In this document: piece by piece, positions 24,634 through 32,779 of the stretch
Position numbering within the stretch: position 1 is the first letter of the stretch
Layout of the letters: every line of letters begins with the position of its first letter
Translations under genes and position numbers: made by a program
Assembly (NCBI GenBank): GCA_007128135.1
Contig: SKYA01000140.1
Coordinates: forward strand, 1 to 32,779
Reading direction: 5' to 3'
Length of the DNA: 32,779 bases
Source of the DNA: Paracoccaceae bacterium
GTDB lineage: Bacteria; Pseudomonadota; Alphaproteobacteria; Rhodobacterales; Rhodobacteraceae
The notes under the pieces: generated by a model
Told to the model about the DNA's origin: nothing
The model's database searches: none
What the model saw: only the letters and a program-made list of their open reading frames with translations

Positions 24634-26295
24634 ATGCAGGTCAGCGATATCTTCCGCTTCAAGAATGCCGAGATCAAGGCGCTCCATCTGACATGGATCG
24701 CGTTTTTCATCAGCTTCTATGTCTGGTTCAACATGGCGCCGCTGGCGTCATCGATGCTGCGCTCGGTCGATTGGCTGACGCGCGACGATATCCGCCTTTT
24801 CGCCATCGCAAACGTGGCGCTGACAATTCCCGCGCGCATCATCGTGGGCATGGCGCTTGATCGCTATGGTCCGCGCCGCGTGTTCTCGGTGCTGATGGTG
24901 CTGATGGCGATTCCGACTTTCGTCTTTGCCTTTGGCGATACGCGCGAAGTCCTGTTCATGTCGCGTCTGGTTCTGTCCTCGATTGGCGCAAGCTTCGTGG
25001 TCGGCATCCACATGACCGCGCTGTGGTTCAAGCCGCGTGATATCGGTTTTGCCGAAGGCTTCTATGCAGGCTGGGGCAATTTCGGGTCTGCTGCGGCGGC
25101 GATCACCCTGCCGACCATCGCACTGACCATGTACGGCGGCGATGACGGCTGGCGCTATGCGATTGCGACGTCTGGCGTCGTGATGGCGGCTTACGGTGTC
25201 TTCTACTGGTTCGCCATCACCGATGGCCCGACCGCCGACACCCACAAGAAGCCGCGCAAGGCCTCGGCGCTGGAAGTGTCCAGCTGGAAGGATCTTGTGC
25301 TGCTGTGCATCTTCACGGTGCCGATGGTCGGCATCCTGTCGATCCTGGTCTATCGCGTGCAGATGATGGGCTATATCGACGCGATGACCGCTGCCTTCAT
25401 CTATGCAGCCATTGCGGTGATCGTGACCTGGCAGGTCTGGCAGGCGATCCGGGTCAACCTGCCCATCCTGCGCCGCGGCGTTCCGGAAGACGACAAATAC
25501 CCCTTCACCTCGGTCGCGGCGCTGAACGCCACCTATTTCGCCAATTTCGGCGCGGAACTGGCCGTAGTGTCGATGCTGCCGATGTTCTTTGAGGAAACCT
25601 GGGGGTTGACCGCCGCCGCGGCGGGGCTGATTGCCGCGAGCTTTGCCTTCGTCAACCTGTTTGCGCGGCCCATGGGCGGGTTGGTCTCCGACCGTTTCGG
25701 CAACCGCCGCTTCGTGATGCTGGCCTACATGTTCGGAATTGCCATCGGCTTCGTGCTGATGGGGCTGCTGAACTCTAACTGGCCGCTGATCATCGCGATT
25801 GCCATCACCATCATGTGCTCGTTCTTCGTGCAGGGCGCCGAGGGCGCGACCTTCGGGATCATCCCCTCGATCAAGCGCCGCGTGACCGGGCAGATTTCGG
25901 GCATGGCAGGGGCATACGGCAATGTCGGCGCAGTGTTCTACCTGTTCGTCTTCATGTTCGTCACGCCGCAGCAGTTCTTCTTCATCATCGCGGGCGGCGC
26001 CTTCATCAGCTGGCTGATCTGCTACTTCTGGCTGGTCGAGCCGGAAGGCGGGTTCGGGGATGAATATGTCATCTCCTCGGTAGACCGCGAGATTGCCCGC
26101 GAAGCGGCCGCGAAGAAGGCCGTTCTGTCCGAAATCGAAGAGATCTTCGCGACCTCGGACAAGGTCGAAGTGACCGAGCGTGCCGGAGGGGTGCAGATCA
26201 AGGCGCAATTCAGATCCATCGCGGATCTGCGCGCCGCCCTCGGAAGGGTCGCGTCAGAACCGACAGCATCAACACCAACGGCCAAGGCCACCTGA
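24634..26295 (+). CDS. narK1: Nitrate transporter, NarK1 type, with C-terminal extension
   Basis: A major-facilitator protein of the nitrate/nitrite porter family, likely a proton-linked nitrate importer. It opens with FYVWFNMAPLASSM, has the loop motif GMALDRYGPRRV (72-83) with the substrate arginine region just before it, and both nitrate signatures, GWGNFGSAA (146-154) and AGAYGNVGAVF (around 425-435). Membrane segments end near residue 469. About 84 further residues follow, charged and partly helical, which most NarK1 proteins do not need for transport. In Paracoccus NarK1 and NarK2 are fused; here they are two genes 66 bases apart. Confidence 0.92.
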   Translation: MQVSDIFRFKNAEIKALHLTWIAFFISFYVWFNMAPLASSMLRSVDWLTRDDIRLFAIANVALTIPARIIVGMALDRYGPRRVFSVLMVLMAIPTFVFAFGDTREVLFMSRLVLSSIGASFVVGIHMTALWFKPRDIGFAEGFYAGWGNFGSAAAAITLPTIALTMYGGDDGWRYAIATSGVVMAAYGVFYWFAITDGPTADTHKKPRKASALEVSSWKDLVLLCIFTVPMVGILSILVYRVQMMGYIDAMTAAFIYAAIAVIVTWQVWQAIRVNLPILRRGVPEDDKYPFTSVAALNATYFANFGAELAVVSMLPMFFEETWGLTAAAAGLIAASFAFVNLFARPMGGLVSDRFGNRRFVMLAYMFGIAIGFVLMGLLNSNWPLIIAIAITIMCSFFVQGAEGATFGIIPSIKRRVTGQISGMAGAYGNVGAVFYLFVFMFVTPQQFFFIIAGGAFISWLICYFWLVEPEGGFGDEYVISSVDREIAREAAAKKAVLSEIEEIFATSDKVEVTERAGGVQIKAQFRSIADLRAALGRVASEPTASTPTAKAT

Positions 26296-26304
26296 CCCCA
26301 TTGC

Positions 26305-26341
26305 CTTTGGTCTCCGAGCCCTTCTGAGCCCGGCACCAAAG
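26305..26341 (+). repeat. Stem-loop between narK1 and narK2
   Basis: CTTTGGT (26305-26311) and ACCAAAG (26335-26341) are perfect inverted repeats enclosing 23 bases with a little inner pairing. There is no T-tract after it. It may adjust the message between the two transporter genes. Confidence 0.4.
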
Positions 26342-26361
26342 CTCCAGAAAGGTAAAAGACA

Positions 26362-27720
26362 ATGGCAACACAGTCCACATCGGCTACAGCGTCAAGCACA
26401 TGGCTGCCGCGCTGGGAACCGGAAGACACCGCATTCTGGGAGAGCGAAGGCAAGTCCCGCGCCTGGACCACATTGATCCTGACCACTGCGGCGCTGACCA
26501 TGGCCTTCATCACATGGTTTCTTGTCTCCGCACTGGTCGTGCGCCTGCCGCAGATCGGGTTTCAGTTCACTGGCAGCCAGCTTTTCTGGCTGGCCGCCAT
26601 GCCGGGTCTTGCCGGTGGCACGCTGCGCCTGATCCACATGTTCCTGGTGCCGATCTATGGCTCGCGCCATGTAATCTCGCTGTCCACGCTTTCCCTGCTG
26701 ATCCCGCTGGTGGGCTGGTTCTACGCTGTGCAGAACCCCGATACTCCCTATTGGGTGCTGATGCTGCTGGCGTTTCTGGCCGGTCTGGGGGGCGGCAACT
26801 TCTCCAGCTTCATGCCCTCGACCAGCATGTTCTTTCCCAAGCGGATGCAGGGCACGGCGCTGGCCATTCAGGCGGGTGTCGGCAATTTCGGGGTATCCGT
26901 GGTGCAATTCGTGACCCCCTGGGTCATCGGCTTTGCGCTGCTGGGCGGCATGGCCTGGATGGGCGAGCCGCAGACGATGACGCGCGCAGGAGTCGACTCG
27001 CAGATCTATCTTCAGAACGCGCCGCTTGTGATGATCCCCTTTGTGACGGTGTTCGGAATCACAGCGTGGATTTTCCTGAAATCCGTGCCGATCAAATCCA
27101 ACTTCCGCGAACAGTTCGACATCTTCAAGTCAGGCCATACCTGGGCGCAGACCTCGCTGTACATGATGACCTTCGGCGGATTTGCCGGGCTGGCCGCAAC
27201 CTTTCCGCTGCTGATCCGCGAAGTCTATGGCAGCTTCGAGGGCGCCCCCGATCCGCTGGCCTGGGCGTTTTATGGCCCGCTTGTGGGCTCTGCCAGCCGC
27301 GTCATCGCCGGGCCGCTGTCGGACAAGCTGGGGGGCGCGCGAGTGACGCACTGGGCAGGTCTGGGCATGCTCGTCTCGGCCTTTCTGGTAACGCTGACGG
27401 TCACGCCCACCTCGCTTGACAGTTTCTGGCTGTTCGTTTCGGCCATGCTCGCTCTGTTCTTCTTTGCAGGTGTCGGCAACGCCTCGACCTTCAAGCAGAT
27501 GCCGATGCTCTTTGCTCCGCGTCAGGGTGGCGGTGTGATCGGCTTTACCGCAGCCATCGCGGCCTACGGACCTTTCGTCTTCGGGATGCTGTTCGCCTGG
27601 TCCTTTGCGGCAAGTGGTTCTGCTGCGCCCGTGTTCTACGGCCTGATCGCTTTCTTCGGCTTCAACGTGGTCCTGAACTGGGCGCTCTATGCCCGCAAGA
27701 ATGCTCCCTATCCCTGCTGA
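26362..27720 (+). CDS. narK2: Nitrate/nitrite transporter, NarK2 type
   Basis: A 452-residue major-facilitator protein of the NarK2 branch, likely a nitrate/nitrite exchanger that removes nitrite made by NarG. It begins with the branch's cytoplasmic WLPRWEPEDTAFW segment, then AGGTLRLIHMF carrying the substrate arginine, the nitrate signature GLGGGNFSSFMPS with GVGNFGVS soon after, and GSASRVIAGPLSDKLGG in the second half with the second arginine. AAAGG lies before the ATG. It follows narK1 and precedes narG on the same strand. Confidence 0.93.
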   Translation: MATQSTSATASSTWLPRWEPEDTAFWESEGKSRAWTTLILTTAALTMAFITWFLVSALVVRLPQIGFQFTGSQLFWLAAMPGLAGGTLRLIHMFLVPIYGSRHVISLSTLSLLIPLVGWFYAVQNPDTPYWVLMLLAFLAGLGGGNFSSFMPSTSMFFPKRMQGTALAIQAGVGNFGVSVVQFVTPWVIGFALLGGMAWMGEPQTMTRAGVDSQIYLQNAPLVMIPFVTVFGITAWIFLKSVPIKSNFREQFDIFKSGHTWAQTSLYMMTFGGFAGLAATFPLLIREVYGSFEGAPDPLAWAFYGPLVGSASRVIAGPLSDKLGGARVTHWAGLGMLVSAFLVTLTVTPTSLDSFWLFVSAMLALFFFAGVGNASTFKQMPMLFAPRQGGGVIGFTAAIAAYGPFVFGMLFAWSFAASGSAAPVFYGLIAFFGFNVVLNWALYARKNAPYPC

Positions 27721-27726
27721 ATGTCG

Positions 27727-27753
27727 CGGATGCGCGCCTGACGCGCGCATCTG
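27727..27753 (+). repeat. Strong stem-loop between narK2 and narG
   Basis: GATGCGCGC (27729-27737) and GCGCGCATC (27743-27751) form a perfect 9-base stem with a 5-base loop, extended by one G-T and one C-G pair. No T-tract follows. It starts a few bases after the narK2 stop and ends about 27 bases before the narG ATG, so partial termination or 3' protection of the transporter message is likely. Confidence 0.6.
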
Positions 27754-27780
27754 AAACCCACTCAACCTACGGAGACAGCC

Positions 27781-30700
27781 ATGAGCCATCTTCTTGACCG
27801 GCTGAACTTTCTGAAGTCGAACCGCAAGGATACGTTTTCAGGCGGCCACGGCCAGACCACCACCGAAAACCGCGACTGGGAAGACGTCTATCGTGACCGA
27901 TGGCGGCACGACAAGATCGTGCGCTCGACCCATGGCGTGAACTGCACCGGCTCATGCTCTTGGAAGATCTATGTCAAATCGGGCATCGTGACCTGGGAAA
28001 CCCAGCAGACCGATTATCCGCGCACGCGCCCTGACCTGCCCAACCATGAACCGCGCGGCTGCGCGCGCGGTGCCTCCTACAGTTGGTATCTGTATTCCGC
28101 CAACCGCGTGAAAACGCCCCTTGTGCGCGGGGCGCTGATGCGGCTGTGGCGCGAAAGGCGCAAGACCATGACGCCCATTCAGGCATGGACTGCAATCCAG
28201 AACGATCCGGCGGCACGGGCCAGCTATACCCGCAAGCGCGGCACCGGCGGCTTCGTGCGCGCCACCTGGGATGAAGTCACCGAAATGACTGCCGCGGCCA
28301 ATGCCTATACGGCGAAGGAATACGGGCCTGACCGCGTGTTCGGCTTCTCGCCCATCCCGGCGATGTCGATGGTCAGCTATGCCGCCGGCTCGCGCTACCT
28401 GTCGCTTCTGGGCGGCACCTGCATGAGCTTCTATGACTGGTATTGCGACCTGCCACCCGCCTCGCCCATGACATGGGGCGAACAGACCGACGTGCCGGAA
28501 TCGGCAGACTGGTATAACGCGGGCTACCTGCTGCTCTGGGGGTCGAACGTGCCGCAGACGCGCACGCCGGACGCCCATTTCTATACCGAGGCGCGCTATC
28601 GCGGCACCAAATCCGCCGTGATCTGCCCTGACTATTCGGAAGCCGCGAAATTCGGCGATGTCTGGCTCAATGCCAAGCAGGGCACCGATGCCGCACTCGG
28701 CATGGCCTTTGGCCATGTCATCCTGCGCGAGTTCCATCTGGACCGGCAAGTGCCCTATTTCGAGGAATACGCACGAAAATACAGCGACATGCCGATGCTT
28801 GTCCGGCTCGACAGGAAGGGCGACAAGTTTGTTCCGGGTCGGCAGTTGCGCGCCTCCGATCTGGCCGACAACTTGGGTGAGGCGAACAATCCCGAATGGA
28901 AAACCATCTGCATTGACGAGACTTCCGGCAAACTGGTCGCGCCAAATGGCTCGATCGGCTTCCGCTGGGGCGAGCAGGGTATGTGGAACCTCGAGGAGAA
29001 GGCGAAAGGGGACGAGATCGTGCCCAGGCTGTCGCTGATCCTGGACGAGGACCGCGACGATGTCGTGGGCGTCGATTTCCCCTATTTCGGCGGCATGGCC
29101 ACCACCCAGTGGGAAAACGACGCGCGCGGCGATGTTCTGACCCGCAACGTGCCGGTGAAGAAGATCATGCTGGCCGATGGCTCGGAAGCGCTGGTGACGA
29201 CCGTGTTCGATCTGTTCTGCGCCAATTACTCTCTGGACCGGGGTCTGGGCGGCGATCATGTCACGGATGATTACAACGCCGATGTGCCCTTCACGCCAGC
29301 ATGGGCCGAGCGCATCACCGGCGTCAGCCGCGACAAGATCATCCATGTGGCCCGCGAATTCGCCAGCAATGCCGAAAAGACGGGTGGCAAGTCGATGGTC
29401 ATCATCGGCGCCGCGATGAACCACTGGTACCATATGGACATGAATTACCGCGCGGTCATCAACATGCTGGTGATGTGCGGCTGTGTGGGCCAGTCGGGCG
29501 GTGGCTGGGCGCATTATGTGGGCCAGGAAAAGCTGCGCCCGCAGACCGGCTGGACAGCGCTGGCCTTTGCGCTGGACTGGGCACGTCCGCCCCGCCACAT
29601 GAACTCGACAAGCGCCTGGTATGCCCATACCGACCAGTGGCGCTATGAGACGGTGACGGCGAAGGAAATCTTGTCGCCTACCGCACCCAAGGGTGATTGG
29701 GAAAGCCTGAGCCTGATCGACTACAATATCCGTTCCGAGCGGATGGGCTGGCTGCCTTCTGCCCCGCAGCTGAAAACGAACCCGCTGAAAGTTTCGGCTG
29801 CGGCGAAAGCAGCGGGCAAGGACATCCCCGCCTATGTCGCCGAGCAGTTGAAGGCCGGCACGCTGGAGATGTCCTGCGAGGACCCGGACGCACCCGAAAA
29901 CTGGCCGCGCAACCTGTTCGTGTGGCGCTCGAACCTGCTGGGGTCGTCGGGCAAGGGGCATGAGTATTTCCTCAAGCACCTTTTGGGCACCAGCCACGGC
30001 GTGCAGGGCAAGGATCTGGGGCAGGAAGGGCGGCAAAAACCGGTCGAGGCGAAATGGCATGATGACGCGCCAGAAGGCAAACTTGACCTGCTGGTGACCA
30101 TCGACTTCCGCATGTCCACCACGGCGGTATATGCTGATATCGTCATGCCGACGGCCAGCTGGTATGAAAAGGACGATCTGAACACATCAGACATGCACCC
30201 GTTCATCCACCCGCTGCAAGCGGCGGTTGATCCGGCCTATGAATCCAAGACCGACTGGGAAATCTTCAAGGCGATTGCCAGGAAATTCTCGGATGTCGCG
30301 CCGGAAATTCTGGGCGTGGAAACCGATATCGTTCAGCTTCCGTTGCAGCATGACAGCCCCGGCGAATTGGCGCAGCCTTTCGTGCAGGACTGGAAGAAGG
30401 GTGAATGCGACCTGATCCCCGGCAAGACGGCGCCTGCCTATATTGCCGTGGAACGCGATTATCCGAACCTGCATGCGCGTTTTACTGCCCTTGGCCCGCT
30501 GATGGAAAAAATCGGCAATGGCGGCAAGGGCATCGCCTGGGATACGAAAACCGAAGTCCACCACCTCAAGGCGCTGAACGGCACCCATACGGATGGGCCG
30601 ACCAAGGGCATGGCGAAGATCGACTCCGCCATCGATGCCTGCGAGGTCGTGCTGATGCTGGCACCCGAAACCAATGGCGAGGTGGCAGTCAAGGCATGGC

Positions 30701-31521
30701 ACGCGCTTGAAAAGGCCACGGGGCTTGAGCACGCGCATCTGGCCGCAGTCAAGGAAGACGAGAAGATCCGCTTCCGCGACATTGCCGCGCAACCGCGCAA
30801 GATCATCTCGTCGCCGACATGGTCAGGCATTGAATCCGAGGAAGTCTGCTACAACGCAGGATGGACCAATGTGCACGAGCTGATCCCGTGGCGCACGCTT
30901 TCGGGGCGTCAGCAGCTCTATCAGGACCATGAATGGATGCGCGCGTTTGGCGAATTCTTCGTCACATGGCGCCCGCCGGTGGACCTGAAGACGATCACCG
31001 GCGATGCCACGAAATCGTTGAAATCGGCCGAAAAGCATGTGGTGCTGAACTTCATCACGCCGCACCAGAAATGGGGCATCCACTCCACCTATTCCGACAA
31101 CCTGCTGATGCTGACGCTCAACCGCGGCGGGCCGGTCGTGTGGCTGTCGGAAGTGGACGCCGCGAAAGCCGGGATCGTCGATAATGACTGGGTCGAGGTG
31201 TTCAATTCCAACGGTGTGATTGCCGCGCGGGCTGTGGTCAGCCAGCGGATGAAGGACGGCACATTGTTCATGTATCATGCGCAGGAAAAGATCGTGAATA
31301 CGCCCGGAAGCCAGATCACTGGCCAGCGCGGCGGCATTCACAACTCGGTCACGCGCACGGTGCCCAAGCCCACCCACATGATCGGCGGCTATGCGCAACT
31401 GTCCTATGGCTTCAACTATTACGGAACCGTGGGCGCGAACCGCGACGAGATGGTGATCGTTCGCAAGATGGAAAACGTGGATTGGCTTGATCAGCCCGCA
31501 AAAGTGGAGGCAGCAGAATGA
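27781..31521 (+). CDS. narG: Respiratory nitrate reductase alpha subunit NarG
   Basis: The 1246-residue catalytic subunit of membrane-bound nitrate reductase, facing the cytoplasm, which reduces nitrate to nitrite at a molybdenum bis-pyranopterin guanine dinucleotide centre. The FS0 cluster ligands His51, Cys55, Cys59 and Cys94 have the spacing of E. coli NarG, and the aspartate in YCDLPPASP (residue 223) corresponds to the molybdenum ligand. WGSNVPQTRTPDAHF and the C-terminal TGQRGGIHNSVTRTVPKPTHMIGGYAQ region are typical. Length equals the family norm. GGAGA precedes the ATG. It overlaps narH by four bases (ATGA). Confidence 0.98.
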   Translation: MSHLLDRLNFLKSNRKDTFSGGHGQTTTENRDWEDVYRDRWRHDKIVRSTHGVNCTGSCSWKIYVKSGIVTWETQQTDYPRTRPDLPNHEPRGCARGASYSWYLYSANRVKTPLVRGALMRLWRERRKTMTPIQAWTAIQNDPAARASYTRKRGTGGFVRATWDEVTEMTAAANAYTAKEYGPDRVFGFSPIPAMSMVSYAAGSRYLSLLGGTCMSFYDWYCDLPPASPMTWGEQTDVPESADWYNAGYLLLWGSNVPQTRTPDAHFYTEARYRGTKSAVICPDYSEAAKFGDVWLNAKQGTDAALGMAFGHVILREFHLDRQVPYFEEYARKYSDMPMLVRLDRKGDKFVPGRQLRASDLADNLGEANNPEWKTICIDETSGKLVAPNGSIGFRWGEQGMWNLEEKAKGDEIVPRLSLILDEDRDDVVGVDFPYFGGMATTQWENDARGDVLTRNVPVKKIMLADGSEALVTTVFDLFCANYSLDRGLGGDHVTDDYNADVPFTPAWAERITGVSRDKIIHVAREFASNAEKTGGKSMVIIGAAMNHWYHMDMNYRAVINMLVMCGCVGQSGGGWAHYVGQEKLRPQTGWTALAFALDWARPPRHMNSTSAWYAHTDQWRYETVTAKEILSPTAPKGDWESLSLIDYNIRSERMGWLPSAPQLKTNPLKVSAAAKAAGKDIPAYVAEQLKAGTLEMSCEDPDAPENWPRNLFVWRSNLLGSSGKGHEYFLKHLLGTSHGVQGKDLGQEGRQKPVEAKWHDDAPEGKLDLLVTIDFRMSTTAVYADIVMPTASWYEKDDLNTSDMHPFIHPLQAAVDPAYESKTDWEIFKAIARKFSDVAPEILGVETDIVQLPLQHDSPGELAQPFVQDWKKGECDLIPGKTAPAYIAVERDYPNLHARFTALGPLMEKIGNGGKGIAWDTKTEVHHLKALNGTHTDGPTKGMAKIDSAIDACEVVLMLAPETNGEVAVKAWHALEKATGLEHAHLAAVKEDEKIRFRDIAAQPRKIISSPTWSGIESEEVCYNAGWTNVHELIPWRTLSGRQQLYQDHEWMRAFGEFFVTWRPPVDLKTITGDATKSLKSAEKHVVLNFITPHQKWGIHSTYSDNLLMLTLNRGGPVVWLSEVDAAKAGIVDNDWVEVFNSNGVIAARAVVSQRMKDGTLFMYHAQEKIVNTPGSQITGQRGGIHNSVTRTVPKPTHMIGGYAQLSYGFNYYGTVGANRDEMVIVRKMENVDWLDQPAKVEAAE

Positions 31522-32779
31522 AAGTTCGTGCCCAGATCGGTATGGTGCTCAACCTCGATAAGTGTATCGGGTGTCATACCTGCTCGGTGACCTGCAAGAA
31601 CGTCTGGACCTCGCGCGAGGGCGTTGAATATGCATGGTTCAACAATGTCGAAACCAAGCCCGGCATCGGATACCCGAAGGACTGGGAAAACCAGAAGCGC
31701 TGGAATGGCGGCTGGAAGCGTGACCCCTCGGGGCAGCTTGTGCCCAAGCAGGGCGGCAAATGGCGGATATTGGCGAATATCTTCGCCAATCCCGACCTGC
31801 CGGAAATCGATGATTTCTACGAGCCGTTCGATTTCGACTATGACCATCTGAAATCGGCGCCTGAAATGCAGGCGTTTCCGACCGCGCGCCCGCGTTCAAG
31901 GATCACCGGCGAGCGGATGGAAAAGATCGAATGGGGCCCCAACTGGGAGGAAATCCTGGGCGGGGAGTTCTCGAAGCGGTCGCAAGACTACAATTTCGAG
32001 GGCATCCAGAAGGACATCTATGGAGAGTATGAAAACACCTTCATGATGTATCTGCCGCGGCTGTGCGAGCATTGCCTCAACCCGGCCTGCGTGGCGTCCT
32101 GCCCGTCGGGCGCGATCTACAAGCGCGAGGATGACGGCGTTGTCCTGATCGATCAGGAAAAATGCCGTGGCTGGCGGATGTGCGTGTCGGGCTGCCCCTA
32201 CAAGAAGATCTATTACAACTGGTCGAGCGGAAAATCCGAGAAATGCACGCTCTGCTATCCGCGTCTGGAAAGCGGTCAGCCGACAGTCTGCTCGGAAACC
32301 TGCGTGGGGCGTATCCGGTATCTGGGCGTCATGCTTTATGACGCGGACAAGATCAGTCAGGCGGCAGGGGTCGCAGATGAAAAGCAGCTCTATGATGCGC
32401 AGCTTGACGTGTTTCTTGACCCCAATGACCCGGCAGTGATCGAAGCGGCACGAGCCGAGGGCATCCCCGAGGACTGGATCAAGGGCGCGCAGAATTCGCC
32501 CATCTGGAAGATGGCGATGGAATGGAAGATCGCCTTCCCGCTGCACCCGGAATACCGCACGCTGCCGATGGTGTGGTACATCCCGCCGCTCTCGCCGATC
32601 CAGAACGCGGCGGAAGCAGGAAAGATCAGCGCGCAGGACGATATGCCGGATGTGAAATCCCTGCGTATCCCGGTGCGGTATCTGGCCAATATGCTGACCG
32701 CGGGCGATGAAGCCCCTGTGATCAGCGCACTGGAGCGGATGCTGGCGATGCGGTCCTACATGCGGTCCAAGACCGTGGA
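31518..32779 (+). CDS. narH: Respiratory nitrate reductase beta subunit NarH (truncated by window edge)
   Basis: The first 420 residues of the iron-sulfur subunit that passes electrons from NarI to NarG. The first cluster motif is Cys16, Cys19, Cys22, Cys26 (CIGCHTCSVTC); a second group starts at Cys183, Cys186, Cys191 and Cys195; CRGWRMC carries the tryptophan that replaces a cysteine at the [3Fe-4S] cluster; KCTLCYPRLE gives more ligands. All match the E. coli pattern. The gene is open at the right edge; narJ and narI are expected next. Confidence 0.97.
   Translation, partial: MKVRAQIGMVLNLDKCIGCHTCSVTCKNVWTSREGVEYAWFNNVETKPGIGYPKDWENQKRWNGGWKRDPSGQLVPKQGGKWRILANIFANPDLPEIDDFYEPFDFDYDHLKSAPEMQAFPTARPRSRITGERMEKIEWGPNWEEILGGEFSKRSQDYNFEGIQKDIYGEYENTFMMYLPRLCEHCLNPACVASCPSGAIYKREDDGVVLIDQEKCRGWRMCVSGCPYKKIYYNWSSGKSEKCTLCYPRLESGQPTVCSETCVGRIRYLGVMLYDADKISQAAGVADEKQLYDAQLDVFLDPNDPAVIEAARAEGIPEDWIKGAQNSPIWKMAMEWKIAFPLHPEYRTLPMVWYIPPLSPIQNAAEAGKISAQDDMPDVKSLRIPVRYLANMLTAGDEAPVISALERMLAMRSYMRSKTV

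Noticed and set aside
27952-30060. Open frame of 702 codons on the minus strand inside narG
   Set aside because: Fully antisense to the conserved NarG catalytic region, no recognisable domain, same composition artefact.
1-32779. CRISPR arrays, tRNA or rRNA genes, insertion sequences
   Set aside because: No regularly spaced repeats, cloverleaf or rRNA-like stretches, transposase motifs or terminal inverted repeats with target duplications were seen by eye.

Overview
The window reads as a chromosomal piece of a GC-rich denitrifying alphaproteobacterium, most likely of the order Rhodobacterales (Paracoccus/Rhodobacter/Roseobacter relatives). The reasons are the nosRZDFYLX gene order, the separate NarK1 and NarK2 type transporters ahead of narGH, a cysteine-free FNR-family regulator of NarR type beside them, Tat-exported binding proteins, and tightly overlapping genes. 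This placement is by recognition only; no search was run.

Layout. (1) 1-7038, plus strand: the 3' end of nosR and then nosZ, nosD, nosF, nosY, nosL and nosX, one run of overlapping genes that makes, copper-loads and powers nitrous oxide reductase. (2) 7107-16955, minus strand: a compact ten-gene operon read right to left. It holds a PotABCD-like ABC transporter (two permeases, a Tat-exported binding protein, an ATPase), a class III aminotransferase, a beta-keto acid cleavage enzyme (BKACE/DUF849), a GNAT acetyltransferase, an acetylpolyamine-amidohydrolase-like deacetylase, and the DgcA/DgcN pair (enolase-superfamily racemase/epimerase and DUF1611 protein). A divergent LysR regulator starts at 17064. 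This is the best candidate for an incompletely described pathway. (3) 18223-19456: a short ModE-like regulator and an orphan ModA, separated by a ModE-box-like palindrome that sits inside a larger hairpin covering the modA ribosome binding site. (4) 19934-22410: an IlvD/Edd-family sugar-acid dehydratase and an SDR with a changed catalytic motif. (5) 22708-22972: a cold-shock protein gene with a textbook terminator. (6) 23135-32779: a NarR-like regulator on the minus strand, then usp, narK1, narK2, narG and the first part of narH on the plus strand, with two FNR-type boxes in the divergent region.

How it fits together. The two ends of the window encode the first (nitrate to nitrite, NarGH) and last (nitrous oxide to dinitrogen, NosZ) steps of denitrification. 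The ModE/ModA pair could support the molybdenum needed by NarG, although modB and modC are not here. The middle operon looks like uptake and breakdown of an amine or amino-acid-like nitrogen compound through acetyl, epimer, keto and CoA intermediates; its substrate cannot be read from the sequence. No rRNA, tRNA, insertion sequence or CRISPR array was seen.
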